Source: Diogma glabrata
Lineage: Eukaryota; Arthropoda; Insecta; Diptera; Cylindrotomidae
Assembly: GCA_963693315.1 (NCBI GenBank)
Contig: OY856186.1
Span: 83,583,676-83,647,675, forward strand
Length of the DNA: 64,000 nucleotides
Direction of reading: 5' to 3'
The notes below the pieces were generated by a model. That model was given only the letters and a program-made list of their open reading frames with translations, was not told the origin of the DNA and ran no database searches. How positions within the stretch are numbered: position 1 is the stretch's first letter; each line of letters begins with the position of its first letter. This document shows positions 1 to 12,533 of the stretch, one piece after another. A program made the position numbers and the translations under genes.

Positions 1-1639
1 CGGCTTTTTACTTATGCAGGACATTTACAAATCTAACACAATTTTCAAAAAAAAATATCACAGATTTTAAATCACTATAGGAATAAGCAATTATATTGCT
101 TATTTCCATTAAAAAAAATCACCGGCTACACCGAACGTCAGACTTGGAGAAAAACAAAAACAGCTCATCTCTCAAACAAAGCACGACCGACTGCGAGACG
201 TCACACCTCAAGATCCAAATGTAATAGAATAAGAGAGGGAACATTTTACAGTGGCTTATTATATAGCCAGATTTTTTTGTCTCGAAATAACTCGAATACA
301 GTGTTTTAGATGTAATATAATTAATTTCCATCTAGTTTTCAATTGTTGGGAACTTTTTATAGTTATACAAAACCGTTTGTTATTTGATATTATTGCACAA
401 AAATAAGTTTGTGATACCAAATATTTCCGATACATCAATAACATTTATCATTGAATTTAAAATGAATTAAATGCAAGTTCGATCGATGTTATAATGTTTA
501 GGTATTACGAAAATACAATCTACTATATCAGTACAGTGAAGTTCAGTTCCATAACAGAAAGATTGTTTGAAGCAAAATATTACATTCATATACAGATGAA
601 TCGAATATTTTAAACAAAGCAAGATAGTAATTCTTGGTATGTTGACGATTGGAAAAAATACGCACAGCTGTTATGAGGTTCGAAAACTTCATTGGTTAAT
701 TACGGTTGGTGTTTAGAAAATTCAAATTCAAGTAGTATATTGAAAATACTCGAATGGAAACGTAGCGCGCGTCAATTTTAGGGTGTTGTAAGATTAAATT
801 TTAATGTTTATATGGATGATATTTAAAGAAAATTATTAATTAATTCAAATTAACCAATATTATATTATTTTAATTAATAAATAAAATCAGTGTAATTGGC
901 TCAATTCTTTTTCAAATATGTCTGTCCAGCTATTGAAAATTTAAGTAAGCTTTAGGAAAAATAAGAAAACTAGGGGTTACGGGGACTATAAAAATATGGC
1001 TATTGAAGGTGAATGGATGGGAAACTATTATGAGCGGTACATGTTAATAAAAAAAATGAAAACTAATAAATCTGAGACTACAATACACTGGGTTCACGCA
1101 TTCCTCCAGGCTATCCATTACAGAATATATATCTACCAGGTTGCCTATCAAAATTTGGCCGCCAGTATTTTTAATTAAATTATTTTTGATTGATTTTTGG
1201 GAACAAATTTCGTTCACTTGTTTTTTAAATAAAATATCGTCTACATCATGGCAATTTATGTAAAGATTCTAAAAATTCACGGTTGCCGTTGCGCACCTGG
1301 CCGCACCTCTTCGCAGCCAGGTGTAAACCGGTATGATTTCGATACATTTATACTTATTTATTTATATTTATTTATTAAAGTAATTAAACGTTTTTGTAAT
1401 TTACTTTTAAATTAAAATATAAAAAAAAAACTTTTTTAAAGATGACGCTAGGGTCAAAGTAAAGAACAATTTCCATTAACAACAAATTTCACTAATAAAA
1501 TTTCATTAAAATCGTTTGGGCTATTAGTGACGATTGGAATAAACTTCTGGTGACAAGAATCGGAACTAGTGTGCGCAAATAAGTTTTGACTAAGGACCTT
1601 TAATTATTCACCGGTAGACTGGAGATTTGTTCATTGATC
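1..1639. other. AT-rich sequence, no gene seen
   Basis: No open reading frame here resembles a known protein. The only local structure I see is a short GC-rich hairpin, CACCTGGC at 1294-1301 pairing with GCCAGGTG at 1316-1323, of unknown meaning. The remainder is AT-rich sequence with homopolymer runs. Confidence 0.5.
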
Positions 1640-2135
1640 GATGGTAAAATCTCTTTTATCATTGGCTGTTGTTTCGTCGTTATCCATTTCGAGATAACAT
1701 ATCTGTCAGGACTGTGTCAACACCTTTGATGTGCCTTATTTCAGTATTAAACTGCGCGATATACTCTAATTGTCGCGATAGAAGTGGAATTCTTTCTGTC
1801 TTCGAATCAATTACATTTACGAGAGGTTAATGCTCAGCATAGATGGTGAACATTCTGCGTTCAACACAGTACCTAAAATGTTTAATCGCTAAGAAAATTG
1901 CAAGTAATTCGCGATCAAATACAGCAAATTTAACATCTGTTTTTTTAAGTTTCTTAGAAAAGAAACTGAGTGGTTCCCAATTTACGTCAGGTCGTCGTTG
2001 TTGGAAAACAGCTCCAACAGCAACACTAGATGCGTTGGCAGTTATGCGTAGGTTAGCTTTATGAGCCGAGTATGCGAGCATTGTTGCATCCAAAAGACTT
2101 GCATCCAAAAGACAATCCAAAAGACTTACGCACAA
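1640..2135 (-). pseudogene. Gypsy RNase H fragment (relic A)
   Basis: This 102-residue reading frame (1827-2135) carries the gypsy RNase H core: an AVGAVFQQ block, then PLSFFSKKL, then ELLAIFLAIKHFRY. RNase H removes the RNA strand during reverse transcription. The usual first acidic residue block (DAS-like) reads NASS here, so the catalytic Asp is lost. Downstream of a stop near 1826 the frame continues with SRQLEYIAQFNTEIRH, the normal gypsy sequence following RNase H. It is a relic with no start codon of its own and no intact RT upstream. Confidence 0.8.
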
Positions 2136-2217
2136 AACTCATACAACCCAACTGGCGTTGTTATTGCTGTCTTGTGAATATCCTCCTTTGCAATGAGTAT
2201 TTGATGATAGATTCGCA

Positions 2218-2457
2218 CTAAATCTTTCTCCGAAAATATAGAGCATCCGTAAGATGGCATGAGAAGTTCTGGATGTGAGGTATCGGATATATATCGGGCA
2301 ACATTATCGCATTAAACCGACAATAATTCCTACACGGCCACCAGTCATTTTCATTTTTCTTGACAACCTTCAAGAAGAAGCTTAACCAAAGACTAACCAA
2401 AAATTGTAATCGACTATTTGTTGTAATGTATTGAACAACGTTATGTAAAACTGGCAT
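2218..2457 (-). pseudogene. Gypsy reverse transcriptase N-terminal fragment (relic A)
   Basis: The 79-residue frame ends with a block resembling the start of the gypsy RT palm: DWWPCRNY, then [17 protein letters not shown], corresponding to the W-R-x-C-x-D-Y ... PD-x-YP-x-P-x-I signature of the family. Only this first part is present. The catalytic Y-x-DD region is absent because sequence is deleted before the RNase H fragment at 2135. The frame is pseudogenic. Confidence 0.75.
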
Positions 2458-2596
2458 ATCATAACTTGGATTTTGTGTGAATGTTGGAAAATCGTTTCAA
2501 ATTTTGCTAAATTCATTTCTTTCTACCACATTAATTTTAACGATGGGAACATTGGTACGAAGAAATATGGCGTTCACTGATATCGATGTTTCACGT

Positions 2597-2950
2597 TCAA
2601 GTAACTGTCAATTTCGATATGAAATCTGCTAGAATGATAGAACGTGAGACAGCTGCTACAGTGAAAACGTGTGTAAAATTACGACGAACTCCTAAATTGA
2701 AATTTAAAAAGTTATTACTAAATGTTTTTATTTCAGAACTATAAGCTGCGGCAAGATTTTGGTCCTGATCTTGAGTCATTTGACGAAAATGAGAATTAGG
2801 TACAACAGAAATATCAGCACCAGTATTAATCAAAAAATTTAACTTTGTAATGCCCATTAACACATTTAAAACGAATTTTTTTTTTTTCAAATATAAGCAA
2901 CGATATTCAAAAATGGTTTTCCCAAGGTAGACCTTTATTTTAAACAACAA
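2597..2950 (-). pseudogene. Gypsy aspartic protease fragment (relic A)
   Basis: The 117-residue frame contains LINTGADISVVP, the active-site loop of a retroviral-type aspartic protease, which normally reads DTG or DSG. The catalytic Asp is replaced by Asn, so the protease would be dead. It lies upstream (in minus orientation) of the RT and RNase H pieces, as expected in gag-pol. The identification rests on the loop and the hydrophobic context. Confidence 0.7.
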
Positions 2951-2980
2951 CCATCCTAACGAAAACGAGATCGAAAAGGG

Positions 2981-5900
2981 AAATTATAAGTGACACACCC
3001 TGTGGCATGTTAGAAATAGTCGACGATTTTTTTGCAAAAACAAACTCACAGGATTCCATGTTTGACATTGAAAATTAAAAGTCATGTTTTTTTTTCTAAA
3101 AATAAGAAAATTAATTAAATGTATTTGGTTGAACAATCAATTGTAAATTATTTAAAAGCTTTAAAAACTTTAACAAGATATAATATAAGAAAAAAAAATC
3201 CAGTTATTAGTTTGTTTACTCTTTTCATTTGAAATAATGTATATTCATAAATGGAGAAATTATATAAGATAGTGAACAAAACTTTCTGTTTATTGTGGCT
3301 TCCTCCAAATTTTTTTTATTTAGACTGGTTTTAGCATTGTGGAAGATAGGAAATTAACACGCAGTGTCACAATTATCCGAGAAATAGTAATAAACATATT
3401 TCTTGGTCTGAATTTAACTAAACCAATAATCTATACAAAGATTGGGGAAGCAAATCGAATTGCACTGACAGTTTGAGAATTTGGGAAATGGATATAGGCA
3501 TCCAAATCACAATTTAATAACCCATGGGGAGATTGTGTCAAGGATTGGATGATAATAGTTAGCACGTTTATGATAAACCAAGAGGATTATTGGAGAATAA
3601 ATAAACAAGGCAACCTGGAAAAGATAGAAGACAACACATCAACTATATAGAAGATAAGTTCATTTTTATTTCTCTATATTTTATATGTAAGTATATACAT
3701 TATTTATTAATTTCGAAATTTAAATATTGAATTGTCAGATTAGGAACAAAATTATTTAAGGGATTCCTGAATTTAGATTTGTGTGGGGATGATCGTCGCA
3801 CTCCGTAAGTTAGCTTTTTTTATTGAAGTAGCAAAATTTTTATGTATGAAAGTTCAAAGCAGATCAACTTATTATTACTATCAAAAATAAATAAGCGGCA
3901 AGTACTGCCAATTCCACTGACTGACGCTGGGTCAGTAGGCTATACATGTTTATGAACAGTTGTTGGTGTTTTTATATTGACAAGGCTTCCTAGAGCGTTT
4001 TTGCCAAACTTAAAGTGTTACCAGTAATATGGCTTTGGATCATCTTTATACTGGCTACACCCACGGCTTCATGAACGTGAGTTTCTGTTAAAAGATCTTG
4101 AGTGTGAACGACTACTCTAAGTTCACTGATTTCCACTGTGGAAAATGGGTGTATCGTATTCGTTAAGGCTGTACAAAATGGCTGTGATGGCATTGTTGGT
4201 TACTGCGTTAGTAGTATGGGTAGCTGTGTAATTTTTGACTTCAAATATAGGGTAGGGTAAGATGTTTCCCAAATAAAGGGTAAAGGGTAAGATGTTTCCC
4301 ATTTTATCAGCAATTCAAATTAATTCAGTTATTGAAGTTTTTCCTGTCGCAACCAAAGCTACATTAATATTGTTTGAAACGCTTCGCATCTAAAGTTGCA
4401 TTAGAAACTCGCAGCTCATTTGATGACGATTGGCCATCAAGTGAACGCGAGGTCGCGATTTCGAGTGATCGATAAAAATCGGATGGATAAAAGTTTCCCA
4501 ATACGCCTTTCTTCACTAAAAGAATGCCTCCCGGTTGAACTTTGCTTGAGAGTCTGAAACATATTTGTGAACGAAGGACGTTGAATAATTTCGGGAACTG
4601 ATATTGTAAAATCTTGCCGATTGATCCTCATTCTTTTTGTCGCTTTCGGAGGATTTACTATCATTCTCGGTTTGTGTTAAAGGCATTTTATTCTTATACA
4701 AACGTTTAAGTAAGTTTATATTTTACTACAATATACTTCTTATTACAAATTATAACAGTTTTTTAAAATAATTGAATTTTGTTTTGACTGAAGTTTTGTT
4801 TTGACAAAAAAGACTAAATTTAAATTCTCACTCAAATCGTTCCGATAAAACAACTGGTTTTATAATTATATCAAATTAACAAAAAAATGCCTGTTTGAAA
4901 ATTTGATATATTTTAGGGTATAGTTAGAAACACCACACTGACGAAACCGTCCACCGATGACGCGACGTTAGTAACATTAGAATAAACAGAATACTTTCGT
5001 ATAATTTACACTGCTTGCCATTGACACTTGGCGTAAGTATTCAAATAATATTATGTACATAGCACTTGTAACCTTACGCAGAATAAGTTTAAAAGTTAAT
5101 TAATAAAAGAAACACAAAGTTAATTTTTAGATACCCTATTAATAGTTCACTTTGTTAGAACAAAATGAACAAAATTTTACATGAATTAAACAAAAAGAAC
5201 AACTAAAACAAAAGAGTAAACAATATCATATTACTTACTTAAAATTAATAAGAGCCATTTCACACATATTCAGCAAATTTTTATTTTATTATTAAAGTTC
5301 ATTTAATAATAAAATATTTGATATTTAACATAAGAAAAATCTCTTAGTTTATAACGCCATTTTTATAATTTTCCTTCAGAACAAAAAAACTGATTCCCGA
5401 CAGTCATATGCACAACGAATTTTATCTTTAAAACAAAAAATATCGCTAGTACTAAACTTTCACAAGTAGTAAGATATAAAATAAGCTTCAATTTAGTTTA
5501 AAAACAAAAAAGGAGTAGCGCCATCTTTTCTTATGTTACACCGTGTTTTTCTTATGTTACATCGTCAAAAGTTATTTCAAAAAATTAACAGTGTACATTT
5601 TTAAAAACTCGTTCTAATACCTATTCAACGTTGTTCTAATACCTATTCAACGACATATCATTTATGAAAATCGATTGAGTAGTTTTTCTACAATCGCTGA
5701 TCAAAATGCACTCACCTCACAAAATAACAAAAAATTGAGGGGCACCCTGTGAAAACCCCTGGTCGAAAAAAAAATTCTAAGAGAACTTGTATTTTATATT
5801 TATGAAAGACTATCTATAAACAAAAAATAATCAAAATTAAAAGGCGTCAATTCAAAACGTTGTTGAATCTTCGTGAAATTGCTCATATATATATCTTGAA

Positions 5901-6170
5901 TTACTATGTGGAAAAAAAACCTAGAACAATAACCATAAAATTAATACAACTTAAACTAAACTTAAACAATAATCCGCATCGTTACGAAGATCCGATCTGC
6001 ATTGGTGAAACCTATAAGGAAGGGAAAGAAAATTCAAATGCAGTATCTTATCCAGTCATTAATTAAAGAACAAACAATAAATAAAAGGCCAAAAATTTAC
6101 CAACACAGTAAAAAAATAAAATTTATGAATGGAACAAGAGATTAATATTTTTGAGGTAGAGGACTAACAA
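2981..6170. other. AT-rich sequence, no gene seen
   Basis: No protein is recognised. Small direct repeats occur: a GGGTAAGATGTTTCCCA unit repeated within 4251-4302, and a 20-bp unit containing CTAATACCTATTCAACG at 5611-5630 and again at 5633-5652. These look like local slippage duplications. Confidence 0.5.
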
Positions 6171-6317
6171 AAATATTTAAAAGTCGGGTAAAAGTAACAG
6201 AATTTCTGTTTGTTCATTCAAACTATTTTGTTTTAAAAACAAAGCTTTCCTAATATCATATGATTCCAAAATGTCTAGCTTTTTACCTTTTGCTTGGACA
6301 TGTAAAACTGACAGATT

Positions 6318-6526
<209 letters not shown>

Positions 6527-6532
6527 GATTAG

Positions 6533-6938
6533 ATTTTGACTTATTCCAAATTGCCGGTATCTTTCCTAAATCGAAGCAATTTGTAAAAAATTTCGCTAAC
6601 CAATTTTTAGCATTAGTTGAGATATTCATGAAAAATTCAGGAAATATATCATCAATACCGCAGGCTTTTCCGGATTTCAAGTTTTTAATGGCAATATTTA
6701 CTTCTTCAATTGTCACAGCATATACAAATGGTGAGTCAACAATCGTTTTGCGGAATTTGCGAAGTAAATTTTTTACTTTCCGAGTTCTTTCCATACGGAT
6801 TCTCACTTTTGAGTTTTGATGAATTCTACACGCTATGCTGTCAGGACTTACTGCATTATTTTCACTCTTTTTACGGTTTGAGCCTTCATTTTTTTTAAGT
6901 AAGTCCCAAGCTTTTTTACTGGAATGTGTGAAATCCAT
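6533..6938 (-). pseudogene. LINE ORF2 reverse transcriptase start, truncated
   Basis: The frame opens with the pre-RT region ([12 protein letters not shown]) and reaches the first RT block: [19 protein letters not shown], then PEFF and [20 protein letters not shown]. These match RT motifs 0-1 of LINE elements. The next residues should lead to the palm, but the coding sequence stops at the (AT)n tract. The long run of alternating Ile-Tyr beyond this point is only the translated repeat. Confidence 0.8.
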
Positions 6939-6942
6939 TGAC

Positions 6943-7248
6943 TCAACGAGAGTGTTCGTTCCACTTTTCGGTACGTTGCTTATTTAGTGCTTTGATCAAA
7001 CGAGTTCCAATGGTGGTCGAATCGTTTGCTTGATATAGTTGCCATGAATCTTCACATTCATTATTCCAAACAGGAATATATAGTTTTCTGTATCCTCTTG
7101 GAATATATTTTTTAGCTGAACCAATTAAAACACCCGTAAAGCGCTTAAAATTGTTTAGTTCTGGTGAAAACCATCGAATATTTTTATCAACAGCAAGCGC
7201 AAATCCAGGCCAGTTTGCTTTTTTGAAATTCCATCTTGGTTTTGGCAA
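6943..7248 (-). pseudogene. LINE ORF2 linker between endonuclease and RT
   Basis: A 101-residue frame begins with PKPRWNFKKANWPGF and contains KKYIPRGYRK and PVWNNECED. This matches the linker that follows the endonuclease in jockey/I-type LINE ORF2 proteins (the PRGYR...W...C segment). It is one frame away from the endonuclease, showing an indel near 7250, and ends at a stop just before the RT start at 6938. Confidence 0.75.
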
Positions 7249-7914
7249 TGATAATTGGAATTTGAATTCCCACTTCTAAAAATACAGGCCGATGTTGGCT
7301 TCTTGGAAATTGCTGACGAACTGATCTTATGGCTGGTAAGGCAATATTATCGTTATCAAGCGAAACAAAACATAAATCAGGATTTGAGCCAGTATTCCAT
7401 CTTCCAGAATGAAAAGTCGGACTTTCTTTTGAGTCATACAAGAGATGAAGGCGATTATTAATGGCCCATTCGACAATAAATTGTCCATTTCTATCATCTT
7501 CGTTGTAACCCCAAATGCTGTGATGGCTATTAAAATCACCCATGTACACAACTGGATGTTCAAATAATGGTATGGAAATCCATTGTTTTAAACGAGGTTT
7601 ATATGTGTTAAATATGGTTACTTCCTGGATTTTGATTACTATATAGGCAATATCATCTTCCGATAGTTTGGAAATAACGGTACATTCGTCTGACAGATCT
7701 TCTTTAATATAGGTGGCAATTCCATAATGTTGGTGATGAACTTTTTGCACACATATGAAATTATTTACACATCCATTGTTTTCTAATTGTGCATCACTTA
7801 CTGTATATGTTTCCTGTAGGAGCAATATATCACATTTTGTTTGTCTCATCAGTCTGAGTAGATAATCACTTTTTGATTTCGTCAAACCTTCGAAATTGAT
7901 TTGACAGATTTTTA
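7187..7914 (-). pseudogene. LINE ORF2 endonuclease domain (EEP type)
   Basis: This is an exonuclease-endonuclease-phosphatase domain, which nicks target DNA for target-primed reverse transcription. On the minus strand it begins with a LKICQINFEG-like start, then DILLLQETYTV (catalytic Glu motif), YMGDFNSHHSIWG (GDFN motif), NPDLCFVS, and SQHRPVFLEV at the end (the SxH motif). All main motifs are visible, but the frame breaks right after the domain near 7250, where the linker continues in another frame. The codons look otherwise intact, so decay is moderate. Confidence 0.85.
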
Positions 7915-8369
7915 GAATTGCGCCAATATTTCTAAACTGTGGTTGTTCTGCATCATCTTCGTCGTATTCTTCGTCGTTGGCATTAATTTCATTTTCACTT
8001 TCAAAATTCGTTGCACCGAGAGATTCAATGAATGGGTCTGATGCCCAATTTTCCGACCTTTCTTAATTAAATTTAATTCCGGTGGACCTTTCAGGTTGTC
8101 CAATTCCACGTAGTCGATAAATTAACACTAACACATGTACATAATATTGAACAATATATATCAAATAATTAATTGAGATAAAATTTAAAATTTAAATAAA
8201 TTCTGTCAAAATTTTCGTGTATTGTTCATTTGAAATCCAGACTACTACTAATTTTGAAATAAAAAGTGATTTAGTTGCTGGTTTTATTTAATGATGTTAT
8301 TTCTGTGAAATAATGTGGTTAACTTATGTTTAAGTAAAATTACATAACTAAAATCTCTAAAATAAAAAT

Positions 8370-9125
8370 AAAATACAAAATTTAAAAAACACACTTTTTG
8401 AAAAACGAACTAAAAAGTAAAAAATAAATTTTGCATTGACACAATTTTTTGTTGCAAGGTAACAAACGATATGTTCGTACAAACGTTTTGTCTATGTTGT
8501 CTTTTTGTCTTATGTCTTATGAAAAACAAACGTTTTGTCTTAAATTTTTCATTGACTTAATTTTTTGTTGCAAGGTAACAGACGATATGTTCGTACAAAT
8601 GTTTTGTCTTAGAAAAAAAATTTAAATAGGTTTTAACACATCCTAGCACAGATGCAAACATTCGATGACTATTAGTTCTTTGGATAGATAAATAGATTTC
8701 CGTTCCCATTTTTTCCATTAAAAAAGTGGGTGGCGCATTCAGTACGGAGAGGAAATAAACGTTGGTAGTCTCCAGCTAGAGATTAACATTAGCATACATT
8801 TGTTCCTTTTCTATCTAAAGAATGCGCCATCCACTTTTATTTTATGTAACAAATGGGAACTGAAACTGTTAATCTATCAAAAAAACTAATACTCAAAAAT
8901 ATTAGAACTCAAAATCTTTACATCTGTGCAATGTGTTAGAATGTGCAATGTGTTAGAATCTATTTAAATTTGTTAAAAATAGCAAAGAAAATATAATTAT
9001 AAGACAAAACGTTTGTACGAACATATCGTTTGTTTCCTTGCAACATAAAATTGTGTCAATGCAAAATTTATTTTCTACTTAGTTCCTTTTTTAAAAAGTG
9101 TATTTTTTAAATTTTTTAATTTTTT
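8370..9125. mobile_element. Long imperfect palindrome, MITE-like (about 0.75 kb)
   Basis: The left arm, about 8376-8500 (ending in CGTACAAACGTTTTGTCT), returns inverted at about 8996-9118 (starting AGACAAAACGTTTGTACG). The left arm block is also duplicated in tandem at about 8538-8615. Inner segments pair as well: GTGGGTGGCGCATTC near 8730 matches GAATGCGCCATCCAC near 8820. No coding capacity is seen. This looks like a foldback-type nonautonomous element. Confidence 0.75.
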
Positions 9126-11220
9126 ATAGGTTTACTTGATTTTCAATGAAGAACACGTTCTTATTAGATAAAATCTAAAAATTGGGTAACTTAACTTAAA
9201 TGTTAAATTAACAAAACAAAACTTAAAACTTAGAAACATAAACAAAAGATAAGAACTGGTGTGCTTTTAAACACGGACTAAAAGCAACAGTTGGAATATC
9301 TTGGAAAATATCTTGACTTTGCCATTGTAATTATGGTAAAATGTCTATTTAGCCGGAATTTGTCGCAGAGAGCGAAGTTGTCGTGGTATGTATAAAGACA
9401 AAACTTATTAACTTATTAGATTTATTTCTTTTGCTCTTAAGTCTAGCTCGATTGTTTAGCTCAGCCAAGCTTTCACCCATAAATTATAAAATGTTGTTAT
9501 AAACCAAAAAAATTTAAATTTAAACAAATTGGTTTTTGCTTATCATCTTTAAAAAAAATTAATTTTGTTAAAATCTCAACTATAGATCATTTACAACAAT
9601 TTTTGCATATGAAATATATTTAAGTATATTTATTTCAAAATATAGCAAACGTTTTTTTGAATTCGGTTTTATACATTTTAAATTTTGAATTGAACTCATT
9701 CAAAATTCTATTATTGTACATAACATCAATAACAACAAACTACTCCCAAACGGTATTTATACACTTTATTATTCATACTCATGTAATGTCAACAAACGAA
9801 ACGAATAAAATTCGATGACACAACATAACATATTATAAGAACACTTTTCTCCCAAACAAATAAAACTTCGAATTCATATACGAAATTGTGAACCTCAAGA
9901 GATTATCAAAGCGAAAATCGTGAATGATTTTCTTGTTCATTTTGAATTTTCTTCTCCATGATTGGACAAAAAAAGAAAATGTTAATAAATAAATACTGTA
10001 CATGTTACTAGGTTGGATTGATAAGTATAGTTGGATTTCAACGTTCACTGTAGAAGAGCTTTAAGAAATTGAGCTTATCAAAATAGGGATTGGATTACTT
10101 TTATAATCTACTTTGTATTTTTCTAAAATAAAAAGTTCAAATATTGAAAATATAAATCAAAATACACTTATATCATATATATCATTTTATTTGTGGTGAA
10201 TTTATTTGTTCGATTCCCAGTTGATCATCTGTAAAAGAATTATTCTTCAAAATATGACTGTTTGCTTTTTAGCAAAATAAAGAAAATATCCCAAATTTGA
10301 TTTTGTGTTAGAAAATATTTATTATCGAAATAATTGAAATAAAAGATAGTCAGAAGGAATAATGGACTGGATGATACAAATTTTAATAAATCTGAATGAA
10401 CTACTTTACGACTTCCTTTGATAAATATTTAATGGCACAAAGGACTTATCAATATCTATAAGTGGTTATCTCACACACATAGGTTTACTTTTGCACGTAA
10501 AAGATACAAAATGTTGAGTGGTCGAGTGATAAAGTAGTTGGATTTGAACTAGAAGAAACTGCTTTTATTTCCATTCAAGCCAAAGTGTTTTCTATAAAGA
10601 CTCTAATAACGACTCAGCACTGATTTTCCCAATTAACCGATAGTTAATACTGACTAAAAAAACATTCCATAGCCTGATCAGGAATAAGATGGTCAGAATT
10701 AACTAGAGACTCCATGGTTAAATAATACAAGGGGAGTACAATTTAGAACAACTTGAGAACTGGTACATAGAAAGGTTTATCGCTGTAGCCATTACATACT
10801 GAGTACCTCCATGTAGTGCAATACTATTTGAAGGGCACAGGGGAAAAACAACGTAAGTCCATAAAATCAAATTTCGAGAAAATTGAAGTTTTGTGTTTGA
10901 AGTCTTTGCGTTTGAAGAAAATTTGTGAATTCGGATTAAACAATGAATAGACATGGTTCATTAAAGTGTTTTGAACCGGGGCCCCACAAGGCGTGTGTTG
11001 GTAAAAATTGGTGAATTAAGTTGTTTTTTCCCTGTAAATTGGGTAAAAAAAAATGTTGCGAATTCTTTTTAATTGATTTATATGGGCTAGGTTTGATATT
11101 GATCAAAATTGAATATACCAACTGAAAGCTTTTGTATTTCTTCAATAGATAGCAGCACTAACTCGATTTCGAAAAAATAGACTTAAGTTTTTCCCTTGTA
11201 CCCTTCATATGTTTTATTAT
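9126..11220. other. AT-rich sequence, no gene seen
   Basis: No recognisable protein or RNA gene. A sequence at about 10010 (TAGGTTGGATTGATAAGT) faintly recalls a mariner-type terminal repeat, but there is no partner and no transposase, so I do not call an element. Confidence 0.4.
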
Positions 11221-11225
11221 ATCGT

Positions 11226-11478
11226 CACTGTTATGCCAGAGTCACGAATGTGCAAAAATTTAGTTTTGAGATAACTGCATTATAAAGTTTGCAAACGCTA
11301 CTAAAATTCATTTTTTTTTTGTTGTTTTTTATTATTCCAGCAAATTGAATAAAAAAATTTACTGGAATAATAAAAAACAACAAAAAAAACTGAATTTTAG
11401 TAGCGTTTGCAAACTTTAAAATGCAATTATCTCAAAACTACAATTTTGCACATTCGTGACCCTGGCATAACAGTGCGT
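11226..11478. mobile_element. Hairpin MITE with about 115-bp arms
   Basis: The left arm starts CACTGTTATGCCAG at about 11226 and the right arm ends CTGGCATAACAGTG at about 11475. The arms match over about 115 bp with few differences, separated by a spacer of about 20 bp. A CGT trinucleotide flanks both sides and could be a short target duplication, though this may be chance. There is no coding capacity. Confidence 0.8.
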
Positions 11479-12389
11479 TATATCCCACTATAAAGTGTTG
11501 ACACTAAAAAAAATTGCAGTTCATGACAACCTCATCTCGAAATTGGCAGTTTATTATCCATGCAAAGAAAAATTATTTGCAAACAATTTCACTGTGATTG
11601 GGACAACTACACGATAACATTTTCCTAACAACAGAATGAGGTTTATTTAAAATATAAAGTGTTATATCCAATAACACAGTAGTTGAATAAAGGTAATAAC
11701 TATTTCCATGAAAAAAATTTTCTTTGGCCTTATATCATGAATTTTTCATTTTAAAGTATTTGTTTAAGTATTTGAGATTAATTGAACTATGTTTTATTTT
11801 CACATAAATATATCGTGTGATTGTCTCAACTTCATCGATTTATAATTGTAGAGTTGTTGAAGCAATTTCGTAGTTTGATTCGCCATATGTGACCGCACGG
11901 TGAGGTTGAGACAATTGCATTTCGATTGGAAATAGGACATGTTTTTTGCAGTGCATAAAAATAAATATATCTGAACATTTAAGAGAATTTATGTGGAAAA
12001 TATCACTGATTTCATCAGAATAATAAATGTATAAAAATAATGAATTTCATAACCATTACAACAATTTATTTTACCAAAAACTATAATCCAAACTTATATT
12101 TCTTGTTTTTGGAGAGCGGTATATAACAACTTTTTGGGATTAGATTGGCAACTATAATATAATAAAAAGACAGAACATTGAATTTATTGCAGGCAAGGCA
12201 AGCATTGCATTTAAATTACAATCTTGGAAACTTACGGTTCTCAGTCAATGAATGATATTAAAGAAAAAGAAACTGATCCAACAATGTCTCATCATTATGA
12301 AAAAATCTACTACAATTGTGCCATTATTTCTCTTGCAAAATAAATGCCGACAACATTGAAGAATATAACAAATTCTAATATTGACGATA
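11479..12389. other. AT-rich sequence, no gene seen
   Basis: Nothing recognisable on either strand; only short frames without family resemblance. Confidence 0.4.
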
Positions 12390-12533
12390 AATAGTTATTA
12401 GTAGATTCTTGTATGAGCTTAGAATGAAGGCAATTCTTCACGAGGATGAAGTTTCCCGAAACGAGCGTAGCGAGTGGAGGGAATCATCCAAGTGAAGAAT
12501 TGCCATCATCCTAAGCGAATACAAGATGCTATT
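12390..12533. repeat. GC-tipped hairpin H1 (AATAG ends)
   Basis: An imperfect palindrome runs from AATAGTTATTAG to GATGCTATT. Arms such as GGCAATTCTTCAC (left) pair with GTGAAGAATTGCC (right), and the tip CGAAACGAGCGTAGCGAGT is GC-rich. The same plan recurs at 35108, 41405, 42201 and 43391. This copy overlaps by 3 bp the 17-bp inverted repeat bounding the tyrosine-recombinase element. Confidence 0.8.

Larger units (their letters stand above)
1640..2980 (-). mobile_element. Decayed Ty3/gypsy retrotransposon relic A
   Basis: Reading on the minus strand from 2980 down, pieces of a gypsy pol appear in the expected order. A protease-like piece comes first (2597-2950), then an RT palm start (2218-2457), then RNase H (1827-2135) running on to about 1640. 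Most of the RT is missing between about 2218 and 2135, so there is an internal deletion as well as stops and frame changes. No LTRs were found. The RNase H wording closely resembles relic B at 61.2-63.4 kb, so both probably come from one gypsy lineage. It cannot be functional. Confidence 0.8.

Noticed and set aside
10010..10040. Mariner-type terminal repeat.
   Set aside because: Only a weak single match with no partner, no TA duplication and no transposase.
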